Below, piece by piece: positions 16,801-26,532 of a stretch of 64,000 nt of DNA. The stretch spans positions 496,001 to 560,000 of the forward strand of contig NZ_JAHSTV010000003.1 of the NCBI RefSeq assembly GCF_019145235.1, given 5' to 3'. Source of the DNA: Pseudomonas farris. Lineage in GTDB: Bacteria; Pseudomonadota; Gammaproteobacteria; Pseudomonadales; Pseudomonadaceae. Position 1 is the first letter of the stretch, and every line of letters begins with the position of its first letter. The notes beneath the pieces are model-generated. The model saw only the letters and a program-made list of their open reading frames with translations, did not search any database and had not been told where the DNA came from. The position numbers were made by a program, and so were the translations under genes.

Positions 16801-19113
16801 GATGCGCCGACTCGCAAGGTGTTGATCGTCAGTGAAAAGGGCACGTACCAGGCACGCGACGACCTGGATCAACACCTGCATGGCGAGGACAACCTGTACG
16901 CGGCGGTCTTGCATGCGTTGCCCGACAGGCAGCGAGAGGCATTGGGTTTTCAGATCCACGAAGCAGCGCAACTCGAAAAAGCCGTTCAAGAGCACCCATT
17001 GGCCCACCGACAGCTTGAGCCGATTCTATTGGAAAACCCCATTCGCAAGCCCACCTACGACCCGGCCAACATGCGCCTTCGTGGCGGCATGCAAGGCTAT
17101 GCGCAGCAGGTACCGCACGGGATGGGCCTGCGTCGAAGAGCCCGTGCGCTCTACCCGGGTTTCACACCGGAGCAGATCGAAGGCCTGCTGACGGCGTTCA
17201 GTCACAACGGTGGGTCGGTGCAAGGGCGGCTCGCGGTATTGGAGCGAGAGTTCAATCAGTTGAATCTGGCACTGCAACGCTGGATGAACTCACCCACGGC
17301 CGCCTTTCGTTTCAGCCCGGAGGGTGTAGCGCAGTGGCACTCAAGAAACCGGGTCTATAAAGCGATCCGGCAATGCTGGCAGAGAAGCGGTCCACGAGGC
17401 GTCGAGGTGCCTGGCATACTTGAGCCCCAAGCGTTGATTCTGGATGGTTTGCCCATGAACCGGCATCTTGCGGACATGCCGACGCTGGAGGCCAACTTCG
17501 ATCATGTCACTACCCTGAGCCTGGCTAACACCAACCTCTTGCCTGAGCAGGAACATTTTCTGCGACCGTTTCGCCGGGTGCGATTCCTGAACCTGGATCG
17601 AAATGGGTTGACGGGTATACCGCAGGTAATCGATGACATGAGCCATCTGACCGATCTGGTGCTCAACGACAACCGGATCGAACTGAACGCGGTGGGGGTG
17701 GCGCGGCTGAAGAAGCTGACTCGTCTCAGGTCGCTAGGGTTGCGCGGGAACCCGTTGCAACTGGCTCCCGATATCAGCCAAATGCCCCGGCTACAGGTGC
17801 TGCTGTTGAGCGAAACGGGGCTGGACAGTTGGCCTGTCGGACTGTTTTCCCAGCCGCGCCCGCGCAATATTTTCCTCGATCTGCGCAACAATCCGCTCAG
17901 TCGAGTACCGGAGGTAGCACCGGGTTCGTTCCGCGCCGAATTGCTGGCCCGCACATTTCTCAGTCGCGAACCGCAATGGCTATCGGCGAAGAATCTGAAC
18001 ACCCTCAAGCTTTACATCGAATCGGTCGGCCTGGATCCCGAGCGCACATTCCCGCCCCGAGGCACACTGGACAGCGCCGATTGGGCGCATGGAATGTCCG
18101 AGCTCCAGTGGCAGGCCAGAGAGGAGATCTGGAACGCGGTTGAAGATGAGTTCCACTCGGAGGCCTTTTTCAATGAGATCAGGCAACTCACCCAGTCCGC
18201 CGATTTCAATGAAGGCGGCACCTATTGCGAAGAGTTGACGGCGAAAGTCTGGCGAATGCTGGAGGCCATGGCCGATAACAGCGAGTTGCGGGCAAAGCTC
18301 TTCAGCGAGGCTGTTACGCCCACGGAGTGCGTGGACGGCGGCACGCAGCTGTTCAATGCCATGGGGGTGGAAGTGCTCATTCACGAAGCCTACAGGTTGA
18401 TCCGCCCGGACCTGATTGAACCTCAGTTGCTTGAACTGGCTCGAGGAAAATCCCGGCTGGATGAGCTTGGGGCCATCGCTCGTCAGCGAGTCGCTGCACG
18501 GTTGGCCGAGGGGGAACAGTTCAGGCGAATCGACCCTGAAGGGGAAGTCACCGGAACCATTGATGAAGTCGAAGTCCATCTGGCCTACATGACTGATCTG
18601 GCCGAGCGTCTGGATCTTCCGTGGCAAGCCCGGGGCATGCGATTTCGCAAGATGGCGGGTGTGACGAAAGAGATGATCGAGGCGGCGTTTGAGCGGGTCA
18701 AAGCCTTGGAGGAAGGTGACCTGCTGCGCGACCAGATTCTCAAGCAACCGCTCTGGAAAGCCTGGCTGGAGGATTCGAACCGGGAAGCTTTCAACGGCTT
18801 CAAGCGCCGAATCGACGTAACCACTGACTTACAGGACGCCTTGCAGAGACGGGCCAACGGGACAGATCTTTCTGTAGCGCAAATGGCCGACCTTGAGATG
18901 CAAATCAAAGCGCTGGCCGTAGAGTCAGGCAAACCGGAAGACGAGTTCGCTCACGGGCGTGCCATGACGGAGGAGGAATACACACAAGCGTTGAGTGAAA
19001 TAGACGAGCAGATGAAGGCGCTGATGAATCGGCTCACTCAACAGGCTATAGATCGAGCGGGTCTACAAAGGGTTGATATTCCCTTCACGATTGACCCCGA
19101 GTATTCGCTATAG
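13831..19113 (+). CDS. Giant LRR/NEL-type E3 ubiquitin ligase-like effector with dermonecrotic-toxin-like N-terminus
   Basis: A 1760-residue protein with no signal peptide; the first 25 residues are Ser/Asn/Thr-rich, as in type III effectors. Residues about 50-600 resemble the DUF6543/dermonecrotic-toxin region of Pseudomonas giant proteins and include a hydrophobic stretch (about 500-575, WNLFNFAAMLVPGLGEAMLG). Leucine-rich repeats span about 1220-1370 (LTDLVLNDNRIELN, LRSLGLRGNPLQL, NIFLDLRNNPLSRVP). The C-terminus (about 1400-1700) matches NEL E3 ligase domains of the IpaH/SspH/SlrP family, with the C-x-D catalytic motif at C1500-V-D1502 in TECVDGGTQLFN. NEL domains transfer ubiquitin to host proteins. 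No secretion system lies nearby. AAGG lies 10 bases before the ATG; a terminator follows. Host role is inferred. Confidence 0.85.
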   Translation: MSDLQGSNSIETNASSTGENQGIHYARVIGVLPNAIKSASASRLKPLLGMNAEWPEWYMGAREIDRQYLKTLIDERWRLQGLLDETLGHLQQDINAFAKPLLSTMMRSSFNGVGNIDELSVQLVVPSTMIFGIDTGASRVRQSSLLEAALHNFEDSETRSDAWRNSSGIYRKDSRGSLVQDPAITLPAFAAQCRQLDIGGQYQRHLKAILLPTAAQARQTLQAQSVASEKAAFDVALLVARMKGEISDYVYGTLRQVRNQQSDITSYERPLLSHRLSLMGFRLTGIVLFSAVSDPSEIKRAIDALTPATLKFWNEWSRRIPVLPGKEDEQYKLLQAFFANGPQGVTDEMFRSDDIYRQSRLTGPLIAYVPDDPNHPLKEYASLSEFLNTLIGQLRETDYQAFFSRFVAHKDKGRFFSRVNERLKTFTWQPRQPLDMGPWWRETAIENPDAEPITNPLSGDLWERLFRERRDKAIADARQMAVPTDDEDAASRFKRLTSFLDIGWNLFNFAAMLVPGLGEAMLGIMVAQMLAELAEGVEDWSKGDKEQASSYFNGVLINFAQLALMGAGHVLPGGSVTPKVSPFIERLKPVEHGGRERLWNPDLQPYEQKVALPVDASASEQGVYRHQEQDLLRLDDKYYGVKQDSGSGLHRLQHPSRPDAYQPLLEHNGAGSWKTELDQPLGWNKRRLLRRLGPSVDGFSDETLEQILTVSGVHEDALRRMHVEHETPPAVLLDTLKRFKVYADAEACAERILANQISEEWAGFISRFMTELPGWPEGKAIEVFEAPSLSGLSIKDGYANALPADTLKMSRKEVLDGKLPERVVEFLDEQQLHDVLGQWRSGNRQERIDAVRDLLGGQARKNKERLFDRLYSARERSETPSVNLLKSNHPGLSTSMAEELLRDTEPSDLQHLNEKKRLPLTVSRRAEEAEQLLRLTRAYEGLYLPDVYNADTARLELHSLANLPGWPTDLRLEVRQYSFEGVLLDSIGSADAPTRKVLIVSEKGTYQARDDLDQHLHGEDNLYAAVLHALPDRQREALGFQIHEAAQLEKAVQEHPLAHRQLEPILLENPIRKPTYDPANMRLRGGMQGYAQQVPHGMGLRRRARALYPGFTPEQIEGLLTAFSHNGGSVQGRLAVLEREFNQLNLALQRWMNSPTAAFRFSPEGVAQWHSRNRVYKAIRQCWQRSGPRGVEVPGILEPQALILDGLPMNRHLADMPTLEANFDHVTTLSLANTNLLPEQEHFLRPFRRVRFLNLDRNGLTGIPQVIDDMSHLTDLVLNDNRIELNAVGVARLKKLTRLRSLGLRGNPLQLAPDISQMPRLQVLLLSETGLDSWPVGLFSQPRPRNIFLDLRNNPLSRVPEVAPGSFRAELLARTFLSREPQWLSAKNLNTLKLYIESVGLDPERTFPPRGTLDSADWAHGMSELQWQAREEIWNAVEDEFHSEAFFNEIRQLTQSADFNEGGTYCEELTAKVWRMLEAMADNSELRAKLFSEAVTPTECVDGGTQLFNAMGVEVLIHEAYRLIRPDLIEPQLLELARGKSRLDELGAIARQRVAARLAEGEQFRRIDPEGEVTGTIDEVEVHLAYMTDLAERLDLPWQARGMRFRKMAGVTKEMIEAAFERVKALEEGDLLRDQILKQPLWKAWLEDSNREAFNGFKRRIDVTTDLQDALQRRANGTDLSVAQMADLEMQIKALAVESGKPEDEFAHGRAMTEEEYTQALSEIDEQMKALMNRLTQQAIDRAGLQRVDIPFTIDPEYSL

Positions 19114-19123
19114 GTCGTAGCTG

Positions 19124-19164
19124 AAGCCTCGGCTCAAGGGATATGCCTTGGCCGAGGCTTTTTT
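19124..19164 (+). terminator. Rho-independent terminator of the NEL-like gene
   Basis: A perfect 10-bp stem, AAGCCTCGGC (19124-19133) with GCCGAGGCTT (19151-19160), is followed by a T run (19159-19164). It sits 11 bases after the stop codon. Confidence 0.88.
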
Positions 19165-19180
19165 CATTGCGGGTGAAGGC

Positions 19181-20881
19181 TCAGAACAGGAAGTAGCGCT
19201 GCGCCATCGGCAATACATCCGCCGGTTCACACCACAGCAACACACCGTCGGCCTTGACCTGATAGGTTTGCGGATCGACGTCGATGTCTGGCAGGTAATC
19301 GTTGTGGATCAGGTCGGTTTTCTGCACGTCGCGACAGCCTTTGACCACGGCGATTTTCTTCTTCAGCCCCAACGCTTCGGGCAAGCCAGCCTGCTGCGCC
19401 GCCTGACTGATAAAGGTCAGGCTGGTGGCGTGCAACGAGCCGCCGTAACTGGCGAACATCGGGCGGTAGTGCACCGGCTGCGGTGTCGGGATCGAAGCGT
19501 TGGCGTCGCCCATCAGGCTGGCCGCAATGGCGCCACCCTTGAGGATCAGCGTCGGTTTGACCCCGAAAAACGCCGGGCGCCAGAGCACCAGATCGGCCCA
19601 TTTACCCACTTCCACCGAGCCCACTTCATGGCTGATGCCGTGGGTGATCGCCGGGTTGATGGTGTATTTGGCGATGTAGCGTTTGGCGCGGAAGTTGTCG
19701 TTACCTTCGCCGTCACCGGGCAGCGGGCCACGCTGCTTTTTCATTTTGTCAGCGGTCTGCCAGGTGCGCGTGATGACTTCACCGACGCGGCCCATGGCCT
19801 GACTGTCGGAGCTGATCATCGAGAACGCGCCGAGGTCGTGAAGGATGTCTTCGGCGGCGATGGTTTCGCGGCGGATGCGGCTTTCGGCGAAGGCCACGTC
19901 TTCGGCAATGCTCGGGTCCAGGTGGTGGCAGACCATCAGCATGTCGAGGTGTTCGTCGATGGTGTTGCGGGTGAACGGCCGGGTCGGGTTGGTGGAGCTC
20001 GGCAGCACGTTGGCAAAACCGCAGGCCTTGATGATGTCCGGGGCATGACCGCCACCGGCGCCTTCGGTGTGGTAGGTGTGGATGGTGCGGCCCTTGAAGG
20101 CGGCGAGGGTGGTTTCGACGAAGCCGGACTCGTTCAAGGTGTCGGTATGGATCGCCACCTGCACGTCGTACTGATCGGCCACGTTCAGGCAGTTGTCGAT
20201 ACTCGCCGGGGTGGTGCCCCAGTCTTCGTGCAGCTTGAGGCCGATAGCGCCGGCCTTGACCTGTTCGATCAACGGCTCTGGCAGGCTGGCGTTGCCCTTG
20301 CCGGTGAAGCCGATGTTCATCGGAAACGCATCGGCGGCCTGAAGCATGCGCGCCAGGTGCCATGGCCCGGAGGTGCAAGTGGTGGCATTGGTGCCGGTGG
20401 CCGGGCCAGTGCCGCCGCCGATCATGGTGGTGACGCCGCTCATCAGCGCTTCTTCGATCTGCTGCGGGCAGATGAAGTGGATATGGGTGTCGATGCCGCC
20501 GGCGGTGAGGATCATGCCTTCACCGGCGATCACTTCGGTGCTGGCGCCAACCGCGATGGTGACGTTGGGCTGGATGTCCGGGTTGCCGGCCTTGCCGATG
20601 GCCGCGATGCGCCCGTCCTTGAGGCCGACGTCCGCCTTGACGATGCCCCAGTGGTCGATGATCAGCGCGTTGGTGATCAGGGTGTCGACCACTTCTGCGG
20701 CCAATAATTGGCTCTGGCCCTGGCCATCGCGAATGACTTTGCCGCCGCCGAATTTCACTTCTTCACCGTAGGTGGTGAAGTCCTGCTCCACTTCGATCCA
20801 CAGCTCGGTGTCGGCCAGACGGACCTTGTCACCGACGGTGGGGCCGAACATGTCGGCGTAGGCCTGACGGGAGATTTTCAT
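19181..20881 (-). CDS. ureC: Urease alpha (catalytic) subunit
   Basis: A 566-residue urease subunit that hydrolyses urea to ammonia and carbamate in the cytoplasm. All nickel-site residues are present: H133 and H135 (GIDTHIHF), the carbamylated lysine K216 ([12 protein letters not shown]), H245, H271 and D359. The mobile flap CHH is at 318-320 and supplies the catalytic histidine H319. It is the last gene of the urea operon in this window; a REP pair separates it from ureB. Accessory genes ureE, ureF and ureG for nickel insertion are not here and must lie elsewhere. Confidence 0.97.
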   Translation of the reverse strand: MKISRQAYADMFGPTVGDKVRLADTELWIEVEQDFTTYGEEVKFGGGKVIRDGQGQSQLLAAEVVDTLITNALIIDHWGIVKADVGLKDGRIAAIGKAGNPDIQPNVTIAVGASTEVIAGEGMILTAGGIDTHIHFICPQQIEEALMSGVTTMIGGGTGPATGTNATTCTSGPWHLARMLQAADAFPMNIGFTGKGNASLPEPLIEQVKAGAIGLKLHEDWGTTPASIDNCLNVADQYDVQVAIHTDTLNESGFVETTLAAFKGRTIHTYHTEGAGGGHAPDIIKACGFANVLPSSTNPTRPFTRNTIDEHLDMLMVCHHLDPSIAEDVAFAESRIRRETIAAEDILHDLGAFSMISSDSQAMGRVGEVITRTWQTADKMKKQRGPLPGDGEGNDNFRAKRYIAKYTINPAITHGISHEVGSVEVGKWADLVLWRPAFFGVKPTLILKGGAIAASLMGDANASIPTPQPVHYRPMFASYGGSLHATSLTFISQAAQQAGLPEALGLKKKIAVVKGCRDVQKTDLIHNDYLPDIDVDPQTYQVKADGVLLWCEPADVLPMAQRYFLF

Positions 20882-20932
20882 TCGTTCGCCTTGAGATTCA
20901 ATTGAGTTTGAGACTGTTCGCTTCGCTCACAG

Positions 20933-20998
20933 ATTCGCGAGCAAGCCCGCTCCCACATTCGATCGCATTCCTATGTGGGAGCGGGCTTGCTCGCGAAG
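20933..20998. repeat. REP pair (inverted) between ureC and ureB
   Basis: Two inverted REP copies separated by about 20 bases lie inside the urea operon, between ureB and ureC. Such hairpins can set different mRNA levels on either side. Confidence 0.9.
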
Positions 20999-21022
20999 GG
21001 GCCGGGACAGACGCTGCATCAC

Positions 21023-21327
21023 TTAGAGATCCCCCATAATCCGCCCGGCAAACCCGAACACCCGGCGATGCCCGGCCAGATCCACCAACTCGACCTCGCG
21101 GCTCTGCCCCGGTTCGAAGCGCACGGCGGTGCCGGCGGGGATGTTCAGGCGCATGCCGCGGCTGGCGGCGCGGTCGAAGGTCAGGGCGTCGTTGGTTTCG
21201 AAGAAGTGATAATGCGAGCCGACCTGGATCGGCCGGTCGCCGCTGTTGGCCACCTTCAAACTGAGGGTGCGGCGGCCAACGTTGAGTTCGATGTCGCCGG
21301 GCTGGATCTGGTATTCACCGGGAATCA

Positions 21328-21328
<1 letters not shown>
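21023..21328 (-). CDS. ureB: Urease beta subunit
   Basis: A 101-residue structural subunit beginning [16 protein letters not shown] and ending [10 protein letters not shown], with the hallmark [11 protein letters not shown]. It assembles with UreA and UreC into the (alpha-beta-gamma)3 enzyme. The ATG at 21328 overlaps the TGA of the upstream acetyltransferase gene by one base (TGATG), so it is translated by coupling. A TTG just upstream is not needed. Confidence 0.95.
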
Positions 21329-22400
<1,072 letters not shown>

Positions 22401-22409
22401 GGCGCGGCC

Positions 22410-22712
22410 TCAGGCGATCGGTTGGTGAACGGTGACCAGTTTGGTGCCGTCGGGAAACGTCGCTTCAACCTGGATCTCCGGGATCATTTCCGGGATGCCT
22501 TCCATCACTTGTTCGCGGCTCAGCAGGGTGGTGCCGTAATGCATCAGCTCGGCCACGGTCTGGCCGTCCCGCGCGCCTTCGAGCAGCGCCGCGGAAATAT
22601 AGGCCATGGCCTCCGGGTAATTGAGCTTCACGCCGCGAGCCAAACGCCGCTCGGCCACGAGGCCGGCGGTGAAGATCAGCAGCTTGTCTTTTTCGCGTGG
22701 GGTCAGGTCCAT
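22410..22712 (-). CDS. ureA: Urease gamma subunit
   Basis: Exactly 100 residues, the standard UreA length, starting [20 protein letters not shown] and containing [21 protein letters not shown]. It forms the third structural chain of urease. The ATG at 22712 is fixed by family length; the frame stays open upstream through a REP element but that sequence is not coding. The ribosome site is weak (GGA). It is followed by the two acetyltransferase genes, then ureB and ureC. Confidence 0.96.
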   Translation of the reverse strand: MDLTPREKDKLLIFTAGLVAERRLARGVKLNYPEAMAYISAALLEGARDGQTVAELMHYGTTLLSREQVMEGIPEMIPEIQVEATFPDGTKLVTVHQPIA

Positions 22713-22769
22713 CGTTTGGAATCCATCTGGGCAGATAAAAAGGTATTCGGATTTGTGAATAAAAAACCT

Positions 22770-22874
22770 GTGGGAGCGGTGGTGCGGCATTCCGACTTGC
22801 TCGCGAAAGCGGTGTGTCATTCGACAACGATGCTGACTGACCCGCCGCCTTCGCGAGCAAGCCCGCTCCCACAT
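22770..22874. repeat. REP pair, one copy carrying an internal insertion
   Basis: Left copy (22770-22807) reads GTGGGAGCGG, then about 15 extra bases (TGGTGCGGCATTCCG), then ACTTGCTCGCGAA, so the palindrome is interrupted. The right copy (22849-22874) is regular. It lies between ureD and ureA. Confidence 0.8.
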
Positions 22875-22885
22875 TGAATCGCATT

Positions 22886-23725
22886 TCAGGTACTCCAGAT
22901 TCGCGGTGGTATGGCTTCGCGGCCCAGTAGCGCCGGGCGCAATAACCGCCACAAATCAATCAGCCAACCACGTGCCAACAGCGCTTCACTGGCCAGGCAG
23001 CGGGCGACCAAAAGCCCCGGCAGCTGCGTCAGATCTCCGCGCACGTCATTGGGCAGCGAGCGGCACTTGTCCAGCAATTCGCTATCGATTTCACCCGTCA
23101 CCAGCAACGACGCAAACACCGGTTGGCCATCCAGGCCTATCGGCGAATCCAGCAAGCCATCATTCCCGACAATGCGCTGGCGTTCGTGCCAGAGCAACTG
23201 GCCGTCGCGGCGGATATCCAGGTGCGCCTGAAAGTGCCCGAGGTCGAAGCGCTCGCCACTGGCCGGGCGACCCAGCGCCACCACGTCCCAGTAGAACAAC
23301 CGCGCATCGCCCTCAAGGTCGATGCTGGTGCTGAGTTCCGCCTGAGCATCGCTGAAGATAATCGTCTCTTGCGGCAGCCACTCCAACGTAGCACCGGCAG
23401 CCACGTGCAGGTCGAGTTTCTGATAAGCCGGCCCCGCCGCGCGATACCACTTGGCGGCGCCGGGGCTGGTGATTTGCGCCCAGGCGTCCGTGCCGACGCT
23501 GGCCGAGATGTCCAGCCGATCACCCCCGGCAATCCCGCCCGGCGGGTGGACGATAATGTGCTGACACACCTCGGGGCCTTCGGCGTACAAATGCTTCTGC
23601 ACCCGCAGCGGGCCTTTGTGGCGACGCTGCACCGGGCGTGTGCTGTCGCCGAAACGGGCGTAGCCGAGTTCCAGTTCGGCATGCCAGCTGGGGGTGAACA
23701 GCGTGATGGGGGCAGGTAAATTCAT
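22886..23725 (-). CDS. ureD: Urease accessory protein UreD
   Basis: A 279-residue accessory protein. [20 protein letters not shown], then [14 protein letters not shown] and [10 protein letters not shown] are UreD signatures. UreD (UreH) is the platform that binds apo-urease and recruits UreF and UreG for GTP-driven nickel delivery in the cytoplasm. It starts 30 bases after urtE, so uptake and assembly genes share a transcript. ureE, ureF and ureG are absent from the window. Confidence 0.94.
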   Translation of the reverse strand: MNLPAPITLFTPSWHAELELGYARFGDSTRPVQRRHKGPLRVQKHLYAEGPEVCQHIIVHPPGGIAGGDRLDISASVGTDAWAQITSPGAAKWYRAAGPAYQKLDLHVAAGATLEWLPQETIIFSDAQAELSTSIDLEGDARLFYWDVVALGRPASGERFDLGHFQAHLDIRRDGQLLWHERQRIVGNDGLLDSPIGLDGQPVFASLLVTGEIDSELLDKCRSLPNDVRGDLTQLPGLLVARCLASEALLARGWLIDLWRLLRPALLGREAIPPRIWST

Positions 23726-23755
23726 GATTTCTAATTATCGTCAGGAGGCTGCAGG

Positions 23756-24454
23756 TTAGATCGTAACCAGTCCACGGACACCTTCGGCTTCCATATTTTC
23801 ACCGCGACCCTGCTGCACGATCTCTCCCCGGGACATCACCAGGTACTGATCGGCCAGTTCGGCGGCGAAATCGTAGAACTGCTCCACCAGCAAGATCGCC
23901 ATATCGCCGCGTGCTGCAAGCTGCTTGATCACCGCGCCGATTTCTTTGATCACCGACGGCTGAATGCCTTCGGTGGGCTCGTCGAGAATCAGCAGCCGTG
24001 GTCGGCTGGCTAGTGCTCTACCAATAGCCAGTTGCTGTTGCTGACCACCAGACAAATCACCGCCGCGCCGTTGCTTCATTTGCAGCAGCACCGGGAACAG
24101 CTCGTAGATGAACGCCGGGACTTCCTTCGCTTCAGAGCCGGGAAACCGCGACAGGCCCATCAGCAGGTTTTCTTCCACGGTCAATCGACCAAAGATTTCC
24201 CGCCCCTGAGGTACATAGGCGATGCCGGCATGCACCCGTTGGTGCGGCTTGAACGTGGTGATCGGTTTGCCTTCCCAGTTCACCGCACCTTCCTTGGCCG
24301 GCAGCAAACCCATCAGGCATTTGAGCAGGGTGGTCTTGCCCACGCCATTGCGTCCGAGCAGGCAGGTGACTTCGCCGACCTTCACCTCAAACGTCAAGCC
24401 CCGCAGGATGTGGCTACCGCCGTAGTATTGGTGCAGCTTGTCGACTTGCAGCAT
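23756..24454 (-). CDS. urtE: Urea ABC transporter ATP-binding subunit UrtE
   Basis: A 232-residue ATPase of the branched-chain-amino-acid-type (LivF-like) family. Walker A is GRNGVGKTT (34-42), the signature is LSGGQQQQLAIGRAL, and Walker B is LLILDEPTEGIQPS. Together with UrtD it energises urea import through UrtBC. Length and position, last of urtABCDE and next to ureD, give the assignment. A REP pair separates it from urtD. Confidence 0.94.
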   Translation of the reverse strand: MLQVDKLHQYYGGSHILRGLTFEVKVGEVTCLLGRNGVGKTTLLKCLMGLLPAKEGAVNWEGKPITTFKPHQRVHAGIAYVPQGREIFGRLTVEENLLMGLSRFPGSEAKEVPAFIYELFPVLLQMKQRRGGDLSGGQQQQLAIGRALASRPRLLILDEPTEGIQPSVIKEIGAVIKQLAARGDMAILLVEQFYDFAAELADQYLVMSRGEIVQQGRGENMEAEGVRGLVTI

Positions 24455-24478
24455 GTTCTAAATTCCCCTCAATCCCCT

Positions 24479-24567
24479 GTGGGAGCGGGCTTGCTCGCGA
24501 AGACGGATTCAAATTCAACATTTGGGTCGCCTGACACCGCCTTCGCGAGCAAGCCCGCTCCCACATT
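24479..24567. repeat. REP pair (inverted) between urtD and urtE
   Basis: Two inverted REP copies within the urt operon, spacer about 38 bases; the gap between urtD and urtE is 129 bases and holds little else. Confidence 0.9.
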
Positions 24568-24583
24568 GGAATGTGTTTGCAAT

Positions 24584-25456
24584 CTAACGACCGAGGTACA
24601 CCTCGATCACCCGTTCATTGTCCTGCACCTGTTCCAGCGACCCTTCGGCCAGCACGCTGCCCTGGTGCAACACGGTGACGTGGTCGGCGATCGAGCCGAC
24701 GAAGCCCATGTCGTGTTCCACCACCATCAGCGAATGCTTGCCCGCCAGGCTCTTGAACAACTCGGCAGTGAATTCGGTTTCGGCGTCGGTCATGCCCGCC
24801 ACCGGCTCATCGAGCAGCAGCAGTTGCGGGTCTTGCATCAGCAGCATGCCGATTTCCAGAAACTGCTTCTGACCGTGGGACAACAACCCCGCCGGGCGAT
24901 TGACCGAGGCGGTCAGGCGAATGGTTTCCAGCACTTCGCTGATGCGATCTTTCTGTTCGCCACTGAGACGAGCCCGCAGGCTGGCCCATACCGACTTGTC
25001 GGTTTTCTGCGCCAACTCCAGGTTTTCGAACACGTTCAGGGCTTCGAACACCGTCGGCTTCTGGAATTTGCGGCCGATGCCGGCCTGGGCAATCTGCACT
25101 TCACTCATCTGCGTCAGATCGAGGGTTTCACCGAACCAGGCTTTGCCGTGGCTGGGCCGGGTCTTACCGGTAATTACGTCCATCAGCGTGGTCTTGCCTG
25201 CGCCGTTGGGGCCGATAATGCAGCGCAATTCGCCGACGCCGATGTACAGGTTCAGATCGTTCAGCGCCTTGAAACCATCGAAGCTGACGCTGATGTCTTC
25301 GAGGGTCAGGATGGTGCCGTGTCGGGTATTCAGACCTTTGCCGGCGCTCTGGCCGAGGCCGATGGCATCGCGGCTGCTGCCGGCGTCCCTGTTGGGCTCC
25401 AGCGGCGGAAAAAAGGCCGGCTCAAGCATGAATTCAGCCGTTGCAGTCACTCTCAT
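24584..25456 (-). CDS. urtD: Urea ABC transporter ATP-binding subunit UrtD
   Basis: A 290-residue LivG-like ATPase. Walker A is GPNGAGKTT (82-90), the signature region is LLSHGQKQFLEIGMLL and Walker B is LLLLDEPVAGMTD. An N-terminal extension of about 45 residues precedes the domain (Pro-rich, then GTILTLEDISVSFDGFKAL); an internal start would also be possible, but the ATG at 25456 overlaps the urtC stop (ATGA), supporting coupling. Confidence 0.94.
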   Translation of the reverse strand: MRVTATAEFMLEPAFFPPLEPNRDAGSSRDAIGLGQSAGKGLNTRHGTILTLEDISVSFDGFKALNDLNLYIGVGELRCIIGPNGAGKTTLMDVITGKTRPSHGKAWFGETLDLTQMSEVQIAQAGIGRKFQKPTVFEALNVFENLELAQKTDKSVWASLRARLSGEQKDRISEVLETIRLTASVNRPAGLLSHGQKQFLEIGMLLMQDPQLLLLDEPVAGMTDAETEFTAELFKSLAGKHSLMVVEHDMGFVGSIADHVTVLHQGSVLAEGSLEQVQDNERVIEVYLGR

Positions 25457-26532
25457 TGCTCACCCCTTTTCTTCAGCAACCCGATCACACCTTTGGGCAG
25501 GTACAACGTCACGACGATGAACAGCGCGCCGAGGAAGAACAGCCAGTATTCCGGAAACGCCACGGTGAACCAGCTCTTCATCCCATTGACCACACCCGCG
25601 CCGAGCAGCGGACCGATCAACGTTCCGCGACCACCCAGCGCCACCCACACGGCGGCTTCGATGGAGTTGGTCGGCGACATTTCACTCGGGTTGATGATCC
25701 CGACTTGCGGCACATACAGCGCGCCGGCCAAGCCGCACAGCACCGCGCTCAAGACCCAGACAAACAACTTGAAGCCGCGCGGGTCGTAGCCGCAGAACAT
25801 CAAGCGGTTTTCCGCATCGCGCAACGCGGTCAGCACCCGGCCGAACTTGCTCTGCGCCAGCCGCCAACCGATGAACAGGCTCGCCACCAGCAACAGCACC
25901 GTGGCGAAAAACAACACCGCACGCGTCCCCGGTTCAGTGATGCCAAACCCGAGAATGGTGCGGAAGTTGGTGAAGCCGTTGTTGCCACCAAACCCGGTTT
26001 CGTTGCGGAAAAACAGCAGCATCCCGGCGAAGGTCAGGGCCTGGGTCATGATCGAGAAATACACGCCCTTGATCCGCGAACGGAAGGCGAAGAAACCGAA
26101 CACCAGCGCGAGCAGGCCCGGCGCCAACACCACCAGGCACATAGCCCAGAGGAAGCTGCTGGTGCCTGTCCAGTACCACGGCAATTCGGTCCACGACAGG
26201 AACGTCATGAACGCCGGCAAGCCATCACCCGAGGCCTGGCGCATCAGGTACATGCCCATCGCATAACCGCCGAGGGCGAAGAACAGACCGTGACCCAGCG
26301 ACAACAGACCGGCGTAACCCCAGACCAAATCGAGGGCCAGAGCGACGATGGCGTAGCAAAGGATTTTGCCCACCAGGGTTAGCGTATAGGCCGAGACATG
26401 AAAGGTGCTGTCCGCCGGCAATAACGACAGCAATGGCAACGCCAGCAGCAGAGCGAGGATCACTGCGCCAACGGCAATCGTGACTTTGGGGCCGGCTTTT
26501 TGTGTTGCGGTAACGAGTAGGGGCTGGTTCAT
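25453..26532 (-). CDS. urtC: Urea ABC transporter permease UrtC
   Basis: A 359-residue permease of the LivM type with about ten membrane helices; GKILCYAIVALALDLVWGYA and the cytoplasmic signature SIEAAVWVALGGRGTLIGPLLGAG are diagnostic. It forms the urea channel with UrtB. It overlaps both neighbours: its ATG shares a base with the urtB stop (TGATG), and its stop overlaps the urtD start. Confidence 0.95.
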   Translation of the reverse strand: MNQPLLVTATQKAGPKVTIAVGAVILALLLALPLLSLLPADSTFHVSAYTLTLVGKILCYAIVALALDLVWGYAGLLSLGHGLFFALGGYAMGMYLMRQASGDGLPAFMTFLSWTELPWYWTGTSSFLWAMCLVVLAPGLLALVFGFFAFRSRIKGVYFSIMTQALTFAGMLLFFRNETGFGGNNGFTNFRTILGFGITEPGTRAVLFFATVLLLVASLFIGWRLAQSKFGRVLTALRDAENRLMFCGYDPRGFKLFVWVLSAVLCGLAGALYVPQVGIINPSEMSPTNSIEAAVWVALGGRGTLIGPLLGAGVVNGMKSWFTVAFPEYWLFFLGALFIVVTLYLPKGVIGLLKKRGEQ

